Source: Agathobacter sp. (GTDB lineage: Bacteria; Bacillota; Clostridia; Lachnospirales; Lachnospiraceae). Taken from it: a DNA stretch of 64,000 nt. The number at the start of each line of letters is the position of its first letter. Positions within the stretch are counted from its first letter, which is position 1. Position numbers and translations under genes: made by a program. The stretch covers positions 248,001-312,000 of the forward strand of contig JAFQRZ010000024.1 of the NCBI GenBank assembly GCA_017409825.1, in the 5' to 3' direction. This document shows, in pieces, positions 8,545 through 18,645 of the stretch. The notes beneath the pieces were generated by a model, which saw only the letters and a program-made list of their open reading frames with translations, was not told where the DNA came from and ran no database searches.

Positions 8545-10436
8545 TAAATAATCCTCTTAAATTTCTTTTCAATTTCGTATTTTGTCATGGAAATAATCGT
8601 TGGTCTTCCATGCGGACAGTTATATGGGTTATCCAAGGTTAACAATTCTTCGATTAAGGCATCAAACTCACTGAAGCTCAGATTCTGATTTCCCTTTACA
8701 GCCGCTTTACATGACATAGAAGCAACCTTTTCCAAAATTAATTCTGGTGTTTCGCGGCCAGAAAGATTTGTAAAATCATCTAACATTTCAATAAACAAAT
8801 CCTTCATATCCACCTTAAACAAATTGGCTGGAATCGCACTTATCATGTACTCTTTTCCACCAAAGCTTTCAACTTCATATCCCATTTTTGCAATGGAATC
8901 CTTATATTTTTCTAACATCAGGATTTCATTTGCATCTAAACTTAAAATAATCGGTGGACTAATCGTTTGGGATGTATATTCTTTCTCTTTTAACGTAGCC
9001 ATTGTGCGCTCATAAAGCACTTTCTCATGTGCCGCATGCTGGTCAACAATAAAGAGTTTGTCTTCAAATTCCACAAGCCAGTATGTTTTAAACAACTGAC
9101 CGATAATACGATGTTTTTTCTTCGCATCCTTGGTTAAAAAGTCACTGCTAATGGATTCCAATGTAATATTTTCATATTTCACAGTATCCGAATCAACATG
9201 ATATTCTGACTTCTCCGCAACCTGCGTTTGTTTCATTTTTTCTTGTAAAGGATATTTTATCTCATAAGGACTATCCTTTTTTATACTTTCACGAACACGA
9301 TCCAGTTGACCTGCTGGGAAAATAGCTTCCTGTGAACGAATCTGATTCAGTCGCCTAGCCTCGAATGGTTCTGGTATCGACTCCTTATACTCTCGTACAA
9401 GCACTGGTGCTTTTTTCTCTTCTGCCACAGGAACCTCTGGAATCATTTCTTTGTGAGAAAGAACTTCATATAATCCATCACAAAGGTATTGATATACCTC
9501 CTGATTATTATCAAAGCGCAACTCCATTTTCGTTGGATGCACATTAACATCTAAGCTTTCACCCTGGAAAGTGAAATACAACACACAAAATGGATACTGG
9601 TGCTGCATCAAAAAGCTCTTATAGGCTTCTTCAATGGCCTTCGATAAAAGCTGACTTTTAACATATCTGCCATTGATAAAATAGATTTCAAAATTACGAT
9701 TTCCACGCGTAATCACTGGTTTTCCAATATATCCTGTTACCGAAAACAGTTCATTTTCAAGCACAACTGGCAATACCGAGTTAGAAATCTCTCTTCCAAA
9801 CACATGGTAAATCAAGTCCTTTATATTGCCATTTCCAGAAGTATGCAACTTGGTCTGGTTGTTCTGTATGAATTTAAAAGAAATATCCGGATGTGAAAGT
9901 GCAAGCTTTTCTACCATATCCGCAATATAAGAGCCTTCTGTCTGTGCTGATTTCAAAAATTTCTTTCTAGCTGGAGTATTATAAAACAAATCTTTTACCA
10001 AAAAGGTCGTTCCATCTGGTGCGCCAATTTCTTCAAACGCAACTTCTTTGGAACCTTCGATTTGATAACGTACACCTGTCAAAGAATCCGGTGTTTTCGT
10101 AATCAATTCTACTCTGGATACTGCCGCAATACTAGAAAGTGCTTCGCCACGAAAGCCCAAAGAAGAGACACTTAACAAATCTTCCACACTTCGTATTTTA
10201 CTTGTAGAATGACGTAAAAATGCCAATGGTACCTCTGACTTTTCGATACCACAGCCATTATCTGAAATACGAATAAAGCTGATACCACCCTCTTTAATTT
10301 CAATGGTAATGGCAGTTGCTTTGGCATCAATGGCATTCTCTACAAGCTCCTTTACAACAGAGCTTGGACGTTCTACCACTTCACCCGCAGCAATTTTATC
10401 TATTGTCTCTTGCGTCAGTAATGCTATCTTGGACAT
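8544..10436 (-). CDS. mutL: DNA mismatch repair protein MutL (endonuclease-type)
   Basis: A GHKL ATPase with the N-terminal motifs IAAGEVVERPSSVVKELVENAIDA, DNGCGI and FRGEALSSI, a variable linker (about 350-440) and a C-terminal dimerisation domain. The C-terminal motif DQHAAHEKVLYE matches DQHA(x)2E(x)4E, and CPHGRPT is also present, so this MutL should nick DNA itself, as expected for bacteria without MutH. The start at 10436 (AAAGGGG 5 bp upstream) is preferred to 10457. It lies 29 bp after mutS and is coupled to miaA. Confidence 0.96.
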   Translation of the reverse strand: MSKIALLTQETIDKIAAGEVVERPSSVVKELVENAIDAKATAITIEIKEGGISFIRISDNGCGIEKSEVPLAFLRHSTSKIRSVEDLLSVSSLGFRGEALSSIAAVSRVELITKTPDSLTGVRYQIEGSKEVAFEEIGAPDGTTFLVKDLFYNTPARKKFLKSAQTEGSYIADMVEKLALSHPDISFKFIQNNQTKLHTSGNGNIKDLIYHVFGREISNSVLPVVLENELFSVTGYIGKPVITRGNRNFEIYFINGRYVKSQLLSKAIEEAYKSFLMQHQYPFCVLYFTFQGESLDVNVHPTKMELRFDNNQEVYQYLCDGLYEVLSHKEMIPEVPVAEEKKAPVLVREYKESIPEPFEARRLNQIRSQEAIFPAGQLDRVRESIKKDSPYEIKYPLQEKMKQTQVAEKSEYHVDSDTVKYENITLESISSDFLTKDAKKKHRIIGQLFKTYWLVEFEDKLFIVDQHAAHEKVLYERTMATLKEKEYTSQTISPPIILSLDANEILMLEKYKDSIAKMGYEVESFGGKEYMISAIPANLFKVDMKDLFIEMLDDFTNLSGRETPELILEKVASMSCKAAVKGNQNLSFSEFDALIEELLTLDNPYNCPHGRPTIISMTKYEIEKKFKRII

Positions 10437-10465
10437 ACTGTCCCCTTTCTCTCGCAATCCCTGTG

Positions 10466-13132
10466 TTACCAGCGATTTTTTACTTTATTTTGAAGCTCGT
10501 ATAATTTATTCAACGCTTCTAATGGAGTTAAATTTCCAATATCGACATTTCGAAGTTCCTCAATAATATCTTCGTCGCTAATCGTGTCAAACAAGGACAT
10601 CTGGGTCAAATCCACTTCGTCCAAATGTACTTTCTTGTTGTTTTTCTTGGATGAATTATCAACCGAAATATTACGAACTACTTCTGTGATATCGTTATTA
10701 ATCAATTCATTTACAATTTCTTTCGCACGTTCAATTACCGTATCTGGTAGTCCCGCTAATTTGGCAACCTGAATACCATAGCTCTTGTCTGCTCCACCTT
10801 TGATAATCTTACGAAGGAAAACGATGTCATCACCTTTTTCTTTTACTGCAATACAGTAGTTGTTGACACCATTTAATTTGCCTTCTAATTCAGTCAATTC
10901 ATGGTAATGCGTCGCAAATAAAGTCTTTGCACCAATCAGTTTCGTATTACTGATATGTTCTACCACCGCCCAAGCAATACTAAGTCCATCAAAGGTACTT
11001 GTACCACGGCCGATTTCATCTAAAATAAGCAGCGAATTAGCAGTTGCATTACGTAAGATATTTGCCACTTCATTCATTTCTACCATGAAAGTACTCTGTC
11101 CTGAAGCAAGATCATCCGATGCCCCTACTCGAGTAAAAATACGGTCTACAATACCAATATTTGCAGAAGCTGCTGGTACAAAGCTACCAATCTGAGCCAT
11201 CAATACAATCAGTGCAGTCTGACGCATATAAGTAGACTTACCCGCCATATTTGGACCTGTAATAATTGCAATACGATTGCTTGCATTATTCAAATAAGTA
11301 TCGTTGTCAATAAACATATCATTGGTAATCATCTTTTCTACGACAGGATGTCTGCCATTTTTGATATCAATGATACCACTCTCATTTATCTTAGGTTTAC
11401 AATAGTTGTTTCTACTTGCAACCAATGCTAAAGAGGCAAATACGTCAATTTTTGCAATCGCTTTTGCAGTACGCTGAATACGTGCTACGTTTTCTGCCAA
11501 ATGATCACGAACCGCTTTAAAAAGCTCATATTCTAAAGATGTGAGTCTGTCTTCAGAACCTAAAATAGTATCCTCTAACTCTTTTAATTCTGGTGTGATA
11601 AAACGTTCTGCATTTGTCAAGGTCTGTTTACGGATGAAGTAGTCAGGAACCATATCCTTGAATGAATTGGTTACTTCCAAATAATATCCAAACACCTTGT
11701 TATATTTGATTCGAAGATTTTTAATACCTGTCTTCTCTTTTTCCTGTGCTTCTAATTCTGCTAACCACGTTTTCCCTTCGGTTTTAGCTGCACGAAGCTT
11801 GTCTACTTCCTCGTTAAAACCTTCTTTGATAATATCTCCATCGCGTGTTGAAATTGGTGGTTCTTCCTGAATGGATTCACACAACAATTCATACAAATCT
11901 CGTAAATCATCAAATTCATCACGAATTTCTGCAACCAAATCACATGGTAAATCTCCTAATAACATCGCAATCGCTGGAAGCATTTCCAAGGAATTTCGAA
12001 ATGCAATCAAATCTCTTGGATTCGCAGTCTGATATGTAATTCGCGTAATCAAACGTTCCAAGTCATAGATTGGATTTAAGTATTCTCTTAATTCTTCTCT
12101 TATAATTTCATGCTTATTTAAAACAGAGATAAACTCCTGTCGTTTCAAAATCTCTGCTTTTTCAATCAACGGCTGTTCAACATAAGAACGAAGCAGACGA
12201 GCTCCCATCGCAGTCTTAGTCTTATCCAAAACCCAAAGCAAGGAGCCACGTTTCTGTTTTTCACGTAAAGTCTCTACCAATTCCAGATTCCGACGGGAAG
12301 AACTATCAATAATCATGTATTTTCCAATCGAATATGGATGAATTGCTAAAATATTACTCAAACTGTTTTTCTGTGTTTCATACAGATACTTTAACAACGC
12401 TCCTGATGCAAGAACACCATTATCGTAATCCTGTAAGCCCAAACCTTCTAAGGTATGAATCTTGAAATGTGAAAGTAAAGTTTCCTTCGCTAAATCATCT
12501 CCAAAATACCAGGAATCCAACGACGTAACTGCAATGCGAAGTCTCTCCTTCATATCACTTACATCTACACCACTCATGTAAAAGGCTTCATTACAGATAA
12601 TTTCGGATGGAGAAAACTTATTGATTTCATCCATCAGCTTACGTTCGGAATCGACCTCTGTCACAAAGAAATCACCTGTTGTAACATCTGCAATTGAAAT
12701 CCCGTATTTTTCCACAGAATAAACAATACACATGATGTAATTATTTTTCGTTTCATCCAATGCTTGCATATCAATATTCGTACCAGGTGTGGCAATACGC
12801 ACTACCTCTCGCTTTACCATGCCCTTTGCAGTACTTGGATCTTCGACCTGTTCACAAATAGCTACTTTATAGCCTCTTTGTACCAAACGGTTCAAATAAG
12901 TATCTGCCGCATGAAAAGGCACTCCGCACATCGGTGCTCGTTCTTCCAAGCCACAGGCTCTACCTGTTAATGTTAGTTCTAATTCTTTGGAAACGACTTT
13001 TGCATCCTCAAAAAACATTTCATAAAAGTCACCCAAGCGGTAGAAAATAATACAATCTGGATATTCATTTTTTACCTGCAGATAATGCTGCATCATTGGT
13101 GATAAATCTGCTACGTTCACTTTAGTCCTCAT
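10466..13132 (-). CDS. mutS: DNA mismatch recognition ATPase MutS
   Basis: About 888 residues with the mismatch-binding N-terminus (YPDCIIFYRLGDFYEMFFEDA, containing the F-x-E wedge), connector, lever and clamp regions, Walker A GPNMAGKST, Walker B LILDEIGRGTSTFDG and a helix-turn-helix tail. It scans for base mismatches and recruits MutL. A longer reading to 13234 would run into the preceding FAD gene; the ATG at 13132, four bases after that gene's stop, gives the usual MutS N-terminus and is chosen. It forms an operon with mutL and miaA. Confidence 0.96.
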   Translation of the reverse strand: MRTKVNVADLSPMMQHYLQVKNEYPDCIIFYRLGDFYEMFFEDAKVVSKELELTLTGRACGLEERAPMCGVPFHAADTYLNRLVQRGYKVAICEQVEDPSTAKGMVKREVVRIATPGTNIDMQALDETKNNYIMCIVYSVEKYGISIADVTTGDFFVTEVDSERKLMDEINKFSPSEIICNEAFYMSGVDVSDMKERLRIAVTSLDSWYFGDDLAKETLLSHFKIHTLEGLGLQDYDNGVLASGALLKYLYETQKNSLSNILAIHPYSIGKYMIIDSSSRRNLELVETLREKQKRGSLLWVLDKTKTAMGARLLRSYVEQPLIEKAEILKRQEFISVLNKHEIIREELREYLNPIYDLERLITRITYQTANPRDLIAFRNSLEMLPAIAMLLGDLPCDLVAEIRDEFDDLRDLYELLCESIQEEPPISTRDGDIIKEGFNEEVDKLRAAKTEGKTWLAELEAQEKEKTGIKNLRIKYNKVFGYYLEVTNSFKDMVPDYFIRKQTLTNAERFITPELKELEDTILGSEDRLTSLEYELFKAVRDHLAENVARIQRTAKAIAKIDVFASLALVASRNNYCKPKINESGIIDIKNGRHPVVEKMITNDMFIDNDTYLNNASNRIAIITGPNMAGKSTYMRQTALIVLMAQIGSFVPAASANIGIVDRIFTRVGASDDLASGQSTFMVEMNEVANILRNATANSLLILDEIGRGTSTFDGLSIAWAVVEHISNTKLIGAKTLFATHYHELTELEGKLNGVNNYCIAVKEKGDDIVFLRKIIKGGADKSYGIQVAKLAGLPDTVIERAKEIVNELINNDITEVVRNISVDNSSKKNNKKVHLDEVDLTQMSLFDTISDEDIIEELRNVDIGNLTPLEALNKLYELQNKVKNRW

Positions 13133-13136
13133 CTTT

Positions 13137-14765
13137 CTAGTTCGGTTTGTATTTCTGAATAATGGCTTCTGCCACACGAATTCCATCCATGGCTGCTGAG
13201 GTAATTCCACCTGCGAATCCTGCACCTTCTCCACATGGATAAATTCCTTTTACTTCACTTTCATAGTTTTCATTTCTTAAAATTCGGATTGGTGAAGAAG
13301 TACGGCTTTCCACCCCCGAAAGAATCGCATCTTCTCGGTCAAATCCTGGAATAATATGCGCAAAATGCTCCATTCCACCCATAAAGCTTTCTTCCATCTC
13401 TTCACTAAATATTCCTCTTAAATTTACAAAGGCAGTATTTCCCTTTGTATTGGATTCAAATGCACCATACGAGGTGCTGCATTTATTTTCACAAAAATCA
13501 CCATACAACTGCTGTGGAATCTTTCCCAACGCAAGCTGATATGCTTTTTTCTCCAACGCCTGCTGAAAACGCATGCCAGATAATGCATCCTTTTTCTGCA
13601 AAAGATGCTCGCAGTCTCCTTGAAAGAAGAATGGATTTATAAAATCCGCTTCTCCTACCGAAATAATGATCGCACTATTCGCAGTCGAAGAATTTCTTCC
13701 TGAATAACTCATGCCATTGACCACTAGCATTTCTTCCTCGGAAGACGAATTCACGACATAGCCCCCCGGGCACATGCAAAACGAATATACACCTCTCCCA
13801 TTTGGAAAATTAGAAGTCACCTTGTATGGAGCTGCTGGCATATCTTGGTTCTGCTTTCCATATAAAGCTTCATTAATCATCTCCTGTGGATGTTCCACAC
13901 GAAAACCTACTGCAAAATTCTTCGCTTCCATCGGAATCTCTAAGTCATGCAATGTCTGGAAGGTATCTCTCGCACTATGCCCCACTGCTAGTATCACTGC
14001 AGAAGTTGAAAATGTTTTTCCATTTTCACAAACAACAGCTTTTATCTGTTGGTTTTCAATCACAAATTCCTTGACACAGGTTTCAAAATGAATTTCTACC
14101 CCTTTTTCTAAGAGATAATTTCTCACGTTTTTGATGACATCACATAAAATATCTGTACCAATATGAGGCTTGTTTTCATATAAAACTTGTTCTGGAGCCC
14201 CAAATCGTACAAAAGTTTCCAAAACAAACTGATTCCGATTCGCGGGATCTTTTACAACTGTATTTAACTTTCCATCAGAAAACGTTCCGGCTCCACCTTC
14301 TCCAAACTGCACATTGGAAGAAGTGTCTAAGATACCTGTTTCCCAAAAATTTTCAACATCCTTTTGGCGTTCTTCTACCGCTTTGCCACGTTCTATTAAA
14401 ATTGGATGAAAACCTGCTTCTGCTAAAACAAAAGCCGCAAATAATCCAGCTGGTCCTGCTCCAATAATCAATGGTGGTGCTGTTAATTCCTGCTCTCCAG
14501 TAGATGGAAGCTGATAATGCCTTGGTTTTACAATGCTAACCGATGCATTCTTGGCCTTTTTTACAATACCAGCCTCATTATCACATACCACATGTACGGA
14601 ATACACCAGAAAAAGCTCTGGTTTTTTACGTGCATCTAGGGATTTTTTCACAATTCGATATGTAAACTTCTGATTTCCAGAAAGCCTTAAACATTTTCTG
14701 ATTTTGTTTTCTAATTCCACTGCACTATGATGATATGGCAGCTTTAACTGTGTAATCTGAATCAT
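13137..14765 (-). CDS. FAD-dependent dehydrogenase-like protein (COG2509 type)
   Basis: About 542 residues. After an N-terminal alpha/beta region (1-90) comes the FAD dinucleotide-binding motif GAGPAGLFAAFVLAEAGFHPILIERG, then an NNVQFGEGGAGTFSDGKL segment typical of these uncharacterised FAD dehydrogenases, and a C-terminal GEGAGFAGGITSAAMDGIRVAEAI signature. No substrate is known for the family. The start at 14765 is fixed by the ATGA overlap with the upstream FAD gene; a longer reading to 14825 lies inside that gene. Two FAD oxidoreductases in tandem suggest one transcription unit. Confidence 0.85.
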   Translation of the reverse strand: MIQITQLKLPYHHSAVELENKIRKCLRLSGNQKFTYRIVKKSLDARKKPELFLVYSVHVVCDNEAGIVKKAKNASVSIVKPRHYQLPSTGEQELTAPPLIIGAGPAGLFAAFVLAEAGFHPILIERGKAVEERQKDVENFWETGILDTSSNVQFGEGGAGTFSDGKLNTVVKDPANRNQFVLETFVRFGAPEQVLYENKPHIGTDILCDVIKNVRNYLLEKGVEIHFETCVKEFVIENQQIKAVVCENGKTFSTSAVILAVGHSARDTFQTLHDLEIPMEAKNFAVGFRVEHPQEMINEALYGKQNQDMPAAPYKVTSNFPNGRGVYSFCMCPGGYVVNSSSEEEMLVVNGMSYSGRNSSTANSAIIISVGEADFINPFFFQGDCEHLLQKKDALSGMRFQQALEKKAYQLALGKIPQQLYGDFCENKCSTSYGAFESNTKGNTAFVNLRGIFSEEMEESFMGGMEHFAHIIPGFDREDAILSGVESRTSSPIRILRNENYESEVKGIYPCGEGAGFAGGITSAAMDGIRVAEAIIQKYKPN

Positions 14766-15991
14766 ATTGACCTTCCTGCAATATAGCCTGTTGCCCAGGC
14801 AAAATGTAGATTGTATCCACCACAAATTCCATCCACATCCAAAATCTCACCCGTAAACTGGATATTTGGAACCAGCTTGGATGCTAAGGTATGATAATCC
14901 ACATCCATAAGCGGTATTCCACCCGTACAAACCTGTGCAAATTCATAATCACGATAATTCGTAACTGTTACCGTAATATCCTGTAACAAGCCTGCAATCT
15001 TTAAAAGTTGACTCTCAGAAAGACAAGATTGATATAAATCTGTTTCTACCCCTGCCTTATCGAAAATCATATCTGCAAGCTTTTGATTCACCAGTCCATT
15101 CAACAATGTATTTACTGGCATAGAAGCTCCAATTCTACAACGATAGTCTAATTCTTCTACTAATTGCTTTTTGTCGAAATCCGGAAGTAGATTTACTTTT
15201 ATCTCTACTTTTCTTTTTTCATATAATCCTTTGGATAAGTAATGACTTATCTGAAACACTGGAATTCCAGATAATCCATAATCCGTAAACTGGATTTCTC
15301 CCGTATCTTCTGCATATTTTTCACCATCTATGTATGCGCCTACACTACCTTGCGCACGAACACCAGAAATCTGTTTAAACTTCATTCCTTTGCAGTAAAA
15401 ACCACATAACGCTGGTAAAATAGGCTTAAAGCGATGTCCTAGTGATTTTATTACATCAAATAAACTTCCATCACTTCCCAGTTTAGGTGCAGCTAAAAGA
15501 CCTGTCGCAATAATGACATGTTGGCCATAGATATTTCCTTTATTGGTTTCCATACAAACTTCATTCTCAAACGGCACAATATCTTTTATGACTGTTTCAT
15601 AACAAATTTTTACCTCTAGACGCTCCAACTCATAGAGCAAGGCATTTACAACAGAAGCCGCCTGTTCACTATTTGGATAATAATATCCATTCTTATTCTT
15701 TGGATATATGCCAATAGAATGAAAGAAATCCAAACAATCCTCTGTAGAAAACTGTTTTAACACGAAAGAAATGAAATCCTTTTCCCCGTGAAAACAATCC
15801 GTATGCATCACTGCATTTGTATAATTGCATTTCCCGTTTCCAGTAGCTAAAAGCTTTTTTCCTGCCTTATCTAGTTTTTCTATGATGCATACTTTTTTAT
15901 TTGCTCGAGCAGCGGTTATGGCAGCCATCATACCCGATGCACCTGCACCAATAACTACCAAGTCCCACTGTTTCTTTGTATTTTTGCCCAT
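14762..15991 (-). CDS. NAD(P)/FAD-dependent oxidoreductase, HI0933/BaiN-like family
   Basis: A 409-residue flavoprotein with FAD motif VIGAGASGMMAAITAARANKKVCIIEK at the N-terminus, the family stretch KKLLATGNGKCNYTNA, and C-terminal GEILDVDGICGGYNLHFAWATGYIAG. It belongs to the HI0933-like aminoacetone oxidase/BaiN family. One member was reported in bile acid transformation, but the family is broad and no such role is inferred here. It overlaps the next FAD gene by 4 bp (ATGA) and follows the BofC-like gene at a 72 bp gap. Confidence 0.85.
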   Translation of the reverse strand: MGKNTKKQWDLVVIGAGASGMMAAITAARANKKVCIIEKLDKAGKKLLATGNGKCNYTNAVMHTDCFHGEKDFISFVLKQFSTEDCLDFFHSIGIYPKNKNGYYYPNSEQAASVVNALLYELERLEVKICYETVIKDIVPFENEVCMETNKGNIYGQHVIIATGLLAAPKLGSDGSLFDVIKSLGHRFKPILPALCGFYCKGMKFKQISGVRAQGSVGAYIDGEKYAEDTGEIQFTDYGLSGIPVFQISHYLSKGLYEKRKVEIKVNLLPDFDKKQLVEELDYRCRIGASMPVNTLLNGLVNQKLADMIFDKAGVETDLYQSCLSESQLLKIAGLLQDITVTVTNYRDYEFAQVCTGGIPLMDVDYHTLASKLVPNIQFTGEILDVDGICGGYNLHFAWATGYIAGRSI

Positions 15992-16063
15992 AAATCACCA
16001 ACTTAAAATCAAAATTAAACCAGCTAATATTTTATCACAGGAATGTCAAACATTCAACCAATA

Positions 16064-16420
16064 TCAACTGGAATAACTCTCAAGAAAATCATATAATTCC
16101 CCTTCCGTTTGAAAGAAAATTCCTGTTTCTAATTTTTCTTGGATTTCCTCTGGCAAAGTCATGGTTTCAATACTCGTTTCCATGAAAATACTCTGATGTT
16201 TACTTTCATAAACGATAAGCCTACCATCCGCTTCTTTGATGTAATAAGGACATGTAATGTATTCTTGGCTTATGGTTACTGCTTCCTCTTTTGTTACATC
16301 GTTTTCTGTAGAAATGGTTGTTTCTTTTGGTCTTGTCTCATTGTTAAATTTAATGTAGAGCCATGCTAGTGCAATAACTAGAATCGCTAAAAAAATAGAG
16401 ACACTTACTTGACGTTTCAT
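16064..16420 (-). CDS. Single-pass membrane or secreted protein, possible BofC C-terminal-like domain
   Basis: A 118-residue protein with one N-terminal membrane segment (about residues 5-22) and an outside domain containing YIKEADGRLIVYESKHQSIFMETSIE, reminiscent of the BofC C-terminal fold found in sporulation proteins (YxxKxxxGxLxVY pattern). The similarity is weak and function is not asserted. The ATG at 16420 has GGGGTGAT 6 bp upstream, which rules out the longer reading from 16468. It lies 52 bp after the SpoVB/MurJ-type gene. Confidence 0.7.
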   Translation of the reverse strand: MKRQVSVSIFLAILVIALAWLYIKFNNETRPKETTISTENDVTKEEAVTISQEYITCPYYIKEADGRLIVYESKHQSIFMETSIETMTLPEEIQEKLETGIFFQTEGELYDFLESYSS

Positions 16421-16472
16421 ATTTATCACCCCAAATAAGTATCTCCATATCCTGTTTGGATTATTCAATTTA

Positions 16473-18134
16473 TTACTTTAAAAGATGCATTTTTTTCGCA
16501 AGCTGAACCAGCAAATATCCTTTTGGAAATTTACGAATCTCATCTTCCGACAATCCTTTTAACAAAAGAAGTGCAACTGCATATACAACTACTGCAAAAA
16601 TAATGGAAATCAAAATACTTACTAAATTATTCTTGCAAATCATAAAACATAATGCATAAACACCATAAGCAACTACGCCCATGATAGCTGCTGAAATTGC
16701 TGGAATCAAAAATGTCTTTTGAAACTCCTGCTGATATCCAGAATGTTTTTGTAATGCAAAAGCATTCAACACACATACTAAAAATGCAAAGAAAGCATTC
16801 GCAATGACCACCGCATAAATATTCAAACGGAAAAACAGCATCAATGCAACCAATAAAATCACATGTGCCACCAAAGCAATTGCAGCATTTTTTACCGGAA
16901 TCTTAAGTTGGTCAATTCCCTGTAATAATCCATTGGTTAAAGTTGAAAGCGAATAAAATACAACCGCAACTGCACCTACCCACATCATTGTAGTTGCCGT
17001 ATCCAAAGAACTGATTGTTCCTGGGAATAAAAGGGTAAAGATGGGTTTTGCCAATACCGCTAATCCAACACAACATGGCATTGCAATCACCATAATAAAA
17101 CGAATCGCAGCATTGATTTGATTGTTTACGGCATCTTTGTTGCCTGCCGCAAAGGAAGCAGATAAGGTTGGTACACTTGAGGCAGCCATTGCAGATGCAA
17201 TAGAAATCGGCACATTAATAAGCACCTTGTATTTTCCTGAAAAAACACCCCACCATACATCAATTTCATCAACAGTATATCCTTGTATTGTAGCAATATT
17301 TTTAAACAACCCCTGGTCTATAATACCACTAATATTATAAATGGTAGAACTGAGTAGGACTGGAATAATTGTAATCACAAGGATTTTCATGGTATATCCA
17401 AAAGAATCCACTTCCACGTTCTGCTCGCGCTTCATCTTTCTCTTAAATGTACGCATATACAGATAGAAAATCAAAAGCATGAACAATAATGCCGATACTG
17501 CACCAAGGTTCGTTCCTAATGTTCCACCCGCAGCTCCATAAGCAGCACCATACCGCTCTGGGTCTCCTAAAACCTGTCCAATTTTACTGCCATACTGGAA
17601 CAATACATACGCAGCCCAGATACTTACAATCGCATTTACAATCTGTTCAATAATCTGCGAAATTGCACTAGGCACCATATTTCCTAAGCCTTGGAAAAAG
17701 CCTCGAAGCACGCCTAAAAGTGCAACTACAATAAGCACAGGTGCCAAAATCTGTAACGCAAAGATACTAAGTGGTGTCTGAAGCATGGAAGTAAAAAACT
17801 CCGCACCAAAATAAACGATAACTGCTACTAACACACCTGCAATTGCCGCAAAAACCAATGCTCCTTTTAATATCTGATATGCTGCTGTCTTTTCTCCTTT
17901 TGCGATACGTGCAGATACGAGTTTCGATACCGCCAAAGGCAAGCTGTAAGAAGAAATAATCAACATAATATTATATATTTCAAAGGCACAACTATAGTAA
18001 TTATTTCCAGTATCTCCAATGATATCTGTCATTGGCAAACGATACAATAGTCCAATGATACGACTCACAATGGAGGCCGCAGCAAGAATGGAACCTTGTA
18101 CTAAAAAGTTTGAATCTTTTTTGGATGAGCCCAT
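16473..18134 (-). CDS. SpoVB/MurJ-type polysaccharide flippase (MOP superfamily)
   Basis: A 553-residue protein with about 14 hydrophobic helices and N-terminal motif GSILAAASIVSRIIGLLYRLPMTDIIGDTGNNYYS, typical of the SpoVB/YtgP/MurJ branch of MOP exporters, which flip lipid-linked cell wall or polysaccharide precursors. AAGGAA precedes the ATG. Which branch (vegetative YtgP/Amj partner or sporulation SpoVB) cannot be decided by eye. It lies 13 bp downstream of ybeY, so it may be co-transcribed with the yqfC-ybeY cluster. Confidence 0.88.
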   Translation of the reverse strand: MGSSKKDSNFLVQGSILAAASIVSRIIGLLYRLPMTDIIGDTGNNYYSCAFEIYNIMLIISSYSLPLAVSKLVSARIAKGEKTAAYQILKGALVFAAIAGVLVAVIVYFGAEFFTSMLQTPLSIFALQILAPVLIVVALLGVLRGFFQGLGNMVPSAISQIIEQIVNAIVSIWAAYVLFQYGSKIGQVLGDPERYGAAYGAAGGTLGTNLGAVSALLFMLLIFYLYMRTFKRKMKREQNVEVDSFGYTMKILVITIIPVLLSSTIYNISGIIDQGLFKNIATIQGYTVDEIDVWWGVFSGKYKVLINVPISIASAMAASSVPTLSASFAAGNKDAVNNQINAAIRFIMVIAMPCCVGLAVLAKPIFTLLFPGTISSLDTATTMMWVGAVAVVFYSLSTLTNGLLQGIDQLKIPVKNAAIALVAHVILLVALMLFFRLNIYAVVIANAFFAFLVCVLNAFALQKHSGYQQEFQKTFLIPAISAAIMGVVAYGVYALCFMICKNNLVSILISIIFAVVVYAVALLLLKGLSEDEIRKFPKGYLLVQLAKKMHLLK

Positions 18135-18147
18135 AATTTATTATTCC

Positions 18148-18645
18148 TTATCTTAAAATGTTCATCTTCTGTAATATATCTTTTTGCTTCTCTTCCATAA
18201 CCTTGGCTTCCTCTTCTTCCATATGGTCATAGCCAAATAAATGGAGCATGCTATGTGTGATTAAGAAAGCGTATTCTCTCTCTACACTATGTCCATAACT
18301 TTCTGCCTGCTCAATCACCTTGTCCACAGAAATTACAATATCTCCCAACATTGCTTCCCCTGTATCTGGATTAAAATCATCACTATTTTCATCCTCTAAA
18401 AAGGAGAAATCACCCGGTGTTTCGTATTGTAACATCGGAAAAGAAAGCACATCGGTCGGACGATCTATGTTACGAAATTCTTTGTTAATTTCATGAATTC
18501 CATTATTATCGGTAAGTGTAAGATTCACTTCTGCTTCATACGGAAAATTACTATAATCTAAACAAAAGTCAACTATTTTCTCAGCCAATTCAGAATAATT
18601 AAATCCAAACTTAACTTCCGCCTCTTCTTCTAAATAAAAACTCAT
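18148..18645 (-). CDS. ybeY: Endoribonuclease YbeY (rRNA maturation factor)
   Basis: About 165 residues ending in the metal motif HSMLHLFGYDHMEEEEA (H-x3-H-x5-H), plus RPTDVLSFP in the middle; both are diagnostic. YbeY is a zinc-dependent RNase acting in 16S rRNA 3' maturation and ribosome quality control. The start ATG at 18645 shares a base with the preceding stop (TAATG) and is preceded by GGAGG; the longer reading to 18672 is inside the upstream gene. phoH - PgpH-like - ybeY is the conserved order. Confidence 0.96.
   Translation of the reverse strand: MSFYLEEEAEVKFGFNYSELAEKIVDFCLDYSNFPYEAEVNLTLTDNNGIHEINKEFRNIDRPTDVLSFPMLQYETPGDFSFLEDENSDDFNPDTGEAMLGDIVISVDKVIEQAESYGHSVEREYAFLITHSMLHLFGYDHMEEEEAKVMEEKQKDILQKMNILR

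Noticed and set aside
13133-13234. 34-codon N-terminal extension of mutS
   Set aside because: It lies inside the preceding FAD gene and does not match the MutS N-terminus.
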